The notes below the pieces were generated by a model. The model was not told the origin of the DNA, made no database searches, and saw nothing but the letters and a program-made list of their open reading frames with translations. Source: Gemmobacter sp. (GTDB lineage Bacteria > Pseudomonadota > Alphaproteobacteria > Rhodobacterales > Rhodobacteraceae). From it: a stretch of DNA of 7,395 bases. The stretch's first letter is position 1. Each line of letters begins with the position of its first letter. This document shows positions 5,490-7,395 of this stretch, in pieces. The translations under genes were made by a program, and so were the position numbers. The stretch spans positions 399 through 7,793 of the forward strand of contig DOMY01000218.1 in assembly GCA_003509785.1 (NCBI GenBank). The letters run 5' to 3'.

Positions 5490-5965
5490 CCCCAGTGCAG
5501 GACGCAAATCAGGGTGAACAGGCGGCGGGCTGTATCGGTATCCACTTCGGCCTTTCCCTCCAGCCGTTCCTGCAGAACGCGGGCGCCTTCATTATGGATG
5601 CCGCGCCGCGCCATGTCGATCGCCTCGATCTGGCTGGGCGGCAAACGCTTGACCGCCTCGAAGTAGCTTTCGCAGATCTGGAAGTAATCCTTCACCACTT
5701 GACGGAAGGGACCGAGGCTCAGGTGAAATTCACCCACCCTGTCGCCTGCCTCGGTGGCGATATCGAACACCAGCCGCCCTTCCCGGATCGCCAGCCCCAG
5801 ACGGTAGGGGCCCGCTGGCACCGCCCGCTCTTCCCGTGCGGGCAGGCCAAAGCGGTTGTCTTCCAGCAGATCGAAGACGGCCACACGCCGCTCTTGCTCG
5901 ATCTCGGGGGTGGCGGTTTTCAGACCGCTTTCGTCAATCTCGATATGGCAGATCCGGTTTGTCAC
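5486..5965 (-). CDS. UPF0262 family protein, function unknown
   Basis: A 159-residue protein of a conserved alphaproteobacterial family with no assigned function. Segments I associate with the family are ICHIEIDES (5-13), TPEIEQERRVAVFDLLEDNRF (19-39), a middle beta region (YRLGLAIREGRLVFDI, about 54-69), and a helical part PFRQVVKDYFQICESYFEAV (86-105) followed by RRGIHNEGA (120-128) and RRLFTLICVLH. There is no signal peptide or membrane segment, so it is probably cytoplasmic. The GTG start at 5965 overlaps the hisD stop as GTGA and has GGAGGG five bases upstream, written within the last hisD codons. The frame is open to 6280, but the extension lies inside hisD and should be ignored. Its fixed place between hisD and the phosphatase is the only hint to its job. 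Confidence 0.92.
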   Translation of the reverse strand: MTNRICHIEIDESGLKTATPEIEQERRVAVFDLLEDNRFGLPAREERAVPAGPYRLGLAIREGRLVFDIATEAGDRVGEFHLSLGPFRQVVKDYFQICESYFEAVKRLPPSQIEAIDMARRGIHNEGARVLQERLEGKAEVDTDTARRLFTLICVLHWG

Positions 5966-7272
5966 GATTGCCCTCCGTTCAGCCGATCCAGACGCGCACG
6001 GACAGACAGGCCATGTGCCTCCAGGCTTTCCGAAATGGCAAGCCGTTCGGCGGCCGGGCCGATGGCGGCAAGGGCTGCGGGTGTCATCTTGGCGAGCGTA
6101 GTGCGTTTCACGAAATCCATCACTGACAAACCAGAAGAGAAACGGGCGGACCGAGCCGTGGGCAGAACATGGTTCGGGCCCCCAACGTAGTCGCCGATCG
6201 CCTCTGGTGTCCAGCCACCAAGGAAGATCGCACCGGCATGGGTGATCTTTTCCGCCAGGGCATCGGGATCGGCCACGCACAGCTCCAGATGTTCGGGCGC
6301 CACGCGGTTGGACAGCGCCGCCGCCTCGTCCAGATCGCGGGTCACGATCACGGCGCCGAAATCACGCCAGCTGGCCCCGGCGATCACCCGACGCTCCAGC
6401 GTTTCCAGCCGCTTTTCCACGGCCCGGGCCACAGCGGATGCAAAACCGGCATCCGGGGTCACCAGAATGGATTGGGCCGATTCGTCATGTTCGGCCTGGC
6501 TGAGAAGATCGAGCGCGATCCAGTCTGGATCGGTATCGCCATCGGCGATCACCAGAATTTCCGACGGGCCCGCGATCATGTCGATGCCCACCTTGCCGAA
6601 GACACGGCGCTTGGCGGCGGCAACAAAGGCATTGCCGGGGCCGGTGATCTTGTCCACCGGCTGCACCATTTCCGTGCCATAGGCCAGCGCCGCAACTGCC
6701 TGTGCGCCACCGATCCGGTAGATCACATCCACCCCTGCCAGCTGCGCCGCCAGCAAGACCAGCGGATTGACCACGCCGCCCGGGGTCGGGCAGGCAATGG
6801 CAAGCCGCTTTACCCCGGCAACCTTGGCGGGGATCGCATTCATCAGAACGGACGAGGGATAAGAGGCGAGCCCACCCGGAACATAAAGCCCCGCTGCCGA
6901 AACCGGGGTCCAGCGCCAACCGAGGGTGGCGCCGCTGGCATCCTGCCACATCGCATCTTCGGGCATCTGCCGGGCGTGATAGGCGCGGATGCGGTCCGCC
7001 GCCAGTTCCAGTGCGGCGCGATCCTCGGGCGAGACTTTCGCCACCTCGGCCGCGATTTCCCCGGGGGTAAATGCCATGGTCTGTGGGGTCAGCTGCAACC
7101 GATCGAACTTTGCGGTCAGTTCGATCACCGCTGCGTCACCCCGGGCCCGGACATCCGCGATGATGGCGGCGACAGTCGCATCGACATCCGGGCTGTCTTC
7201 GCGCTTCATGCCCAGCAGGGCGGTGAACGCCGCCTCGAAATCGGCATCTGCGGTATTCAGGAACTGGGGCAT
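5962..7272 (-). CDS. hisD: Histidinol dehydrogenase
   Basis: A 436-residue enzyme (E. coli HisD has 434) that oxidises L-histidinol through histidinal to L-histidine with two NAD+, the last two steps of histidine synthesis. Visible key residues are the zinc ligands Q259 and H262 (SQAEHDESAQ), D361 (IGDYVGGPNHVLPT) and H420 (ISESLEAHGL), with the catalytic pair E327-H328 (RVAPEHLEL). Also typical are GLYVPGG (128-134), the PTPGG segment (162-166), IGGAQAVAALAYGT (187-200) and DMIAGPSEILVIAD (231-244). The ATG at 7272 has GGAGG seven bases upstream (7280-7284). An upstream in-frame start near 7341 would add a basic tail not found in the family. The gene leads into the UPF0262 gene by a GTGA overlap. 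No convincing promoter is visible in 7273-7344. Confidence 0.98.
   Translation of the reverse strand: MPQFLNTADADFEAAFTALLGMKREDSPDVDATVAAIIADVRARGDAAVIELTAKFDRLQLTPQTMAFTPGEIAAEVAKVSPEDRAALELAADRIRAYHARQMPEDAMWQDASGATLGWRWTPVSAAGLYVPGGLASYPSSVLMNAIPAKVAGVKRLAIACPTPGGVVNPLVLLAAQLAGVDVIYRIGGAQAVAALAYGTEMVQPVDKITGPGNAFVAAAKRRVFGKVGIDMIAGPSEILVIADGDTDPDWIALDLLSQAEHDESAQSILVTPDAGFASAVARAVEKRLETLERRVIAGASWRDFGAVIVTRDLDEAAALSNRVAPEHLELCVADPDALAEKITHAGAIFLGGWTPEAIGDYVGGPNHVLPTARSARFSSGLSVMDFVKRTTLAKMTPAALAAIGPAAERLAISESLEAHGLSVRARLDRLNGGQS
5971..5976 (-). promoter_or_regulatory. Ribosome binding site of the UPF0262 gene inside hisD
   Basis: GGAGGG on the minus strand, five bases before the GTG at 5965. 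The bases also code for the two glycines near the hisD C-terminus (NGGQS), so this signal is embedded in coding sequence and supports the GTG start. Confidence 0.75.
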
Positions 7273-7344
7273 GGTGCAACCTCCGGCAAATCGCTTGGCC
7301 AGAGCCTTAGCCTGCAAGACCCGGCGCCTCAAGCGCGGCAAGTG

Positions 7345-7395
7345 CCGGACCGGGGCGCTGCCCCGGACCCCGGGATATTTCGGCCAAGATAAAGG
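7345..7395. repeat. GC-rich hairpin of a Rhodobacterales-type intergenic repeat
   Basis: CCGGGGC (7350-7356) and GCCCCGG (7360-7366) form a perfect stem around a three-base loop. It extends to 10-base arms (7347-7356 and 7360-7369) with one mismatch. The sequence goes on with ACCCCGGGATATTT and GGCCAAGATAAAGG to the window edge. From memory, very similar strings (stem, then CCCCGGGATATTT, then GGCCAAGATGAA) occur many times between genes in Rhodobacterales genomes, so this looks like one copy of that element. The rest of the gap (7273-7344) shows only the hisD ribosome site. The element may end beyond the window. Confidence 0.6.

Noticed and set aside
5490..5507. TTG start for the phosphatase
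   Set aside because: It is a rare start without a ribosome site and overlaps the previous gene by 22 bases; the GTG gives the common GTGA junction. Some doubt remains.
5966..6280. N-terminal extension of the UPF0262 protein
   Set aside because: It lies inside hisD in another frame; the GTG at 5965 has a strong ribosome site and gives the family length.
7273..7341. Upstream start for hisD adding a basic tail
   Set aside because: The ATG at 7272 has GGAGG at good spacing and gives normal HisD length; the tail is arginine-rich and runs towards the repeat.
6169..7392. 407-codon plus-strand frame
   Set aside because: Antisense of hisD, whose zinc ligands and full length are certain.
1..7395. 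CRISPR arrays, tRNA/rRNA genes, transposons, toxin-antitoxin or phage genes
   Set aside because: No spaced direct repeats, cloverleaf sequences, transposase motifs or unexplained small gene pairs were found on either strand.

Overview
The window looks like chromosomal DNA from an alphaproteobacterium of the Rhodobacterales (Rhodobacter/Paracoccus relatives). The evidence is high GC, short tightly packed genes, the order hisD – UPF0262 – low-molecular-weight phosphatase – (insert) – infA – maf – RNase E/G, and a GC-rich hairpin repeat of a kind I recall from that order. Every gene reads on the minus strand except one HxlR-type regulator. Transcription therefore runs mainly from right to left.

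Right part (about 7395 to 5004): a repeat-like hairpin, then hisD (last enzyme of histidine synthesis), a UPF0262 protein of unknown function and a low-molecular-weight phosphatase. The three genes are joined by 4-base GTGA stop/start overlaps and probably form one operon.

Middle part (about 4985 to 1640): what looks like an accessory block set inside the housekeeping series. It starts with a divergent pair, the redox-type regulator gene ytfH (plus strand) and the quinone reductase gene qorB (minus strand). They share a 93-base control region with clear operator-like half-sites. qorB ends at a good intrinsic terminator. Beyond it lies a three-gene minus-strand unit: an NTF2/ketosteroid-isomerase-like protein, a GNAT acetyltransferase and a nitrilase-superfamily hydrolase. 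This may be a small uncharacterised pathway.

Left part (about 1639 to 1): infA (initiation factor IF-1), maf (nucleotide pyrophosphatase) and an RNase E/G family gene that runs off the window edge. They are coupled by GTGA and ATGA overlaps, which makes a translation, nucleotide-quality and RNA-processing operon.

I see no tRNA, rRNA, CRISPR array, transposase or phage gene. No gap between genes exceeds about 125 bases. No obviously new large system is present. The points most worth a second look are the qorB/ytfH operator, the three-gene unit of unknown function, the UPF0262–phosphatase pair and the repeat upstream of hisD.
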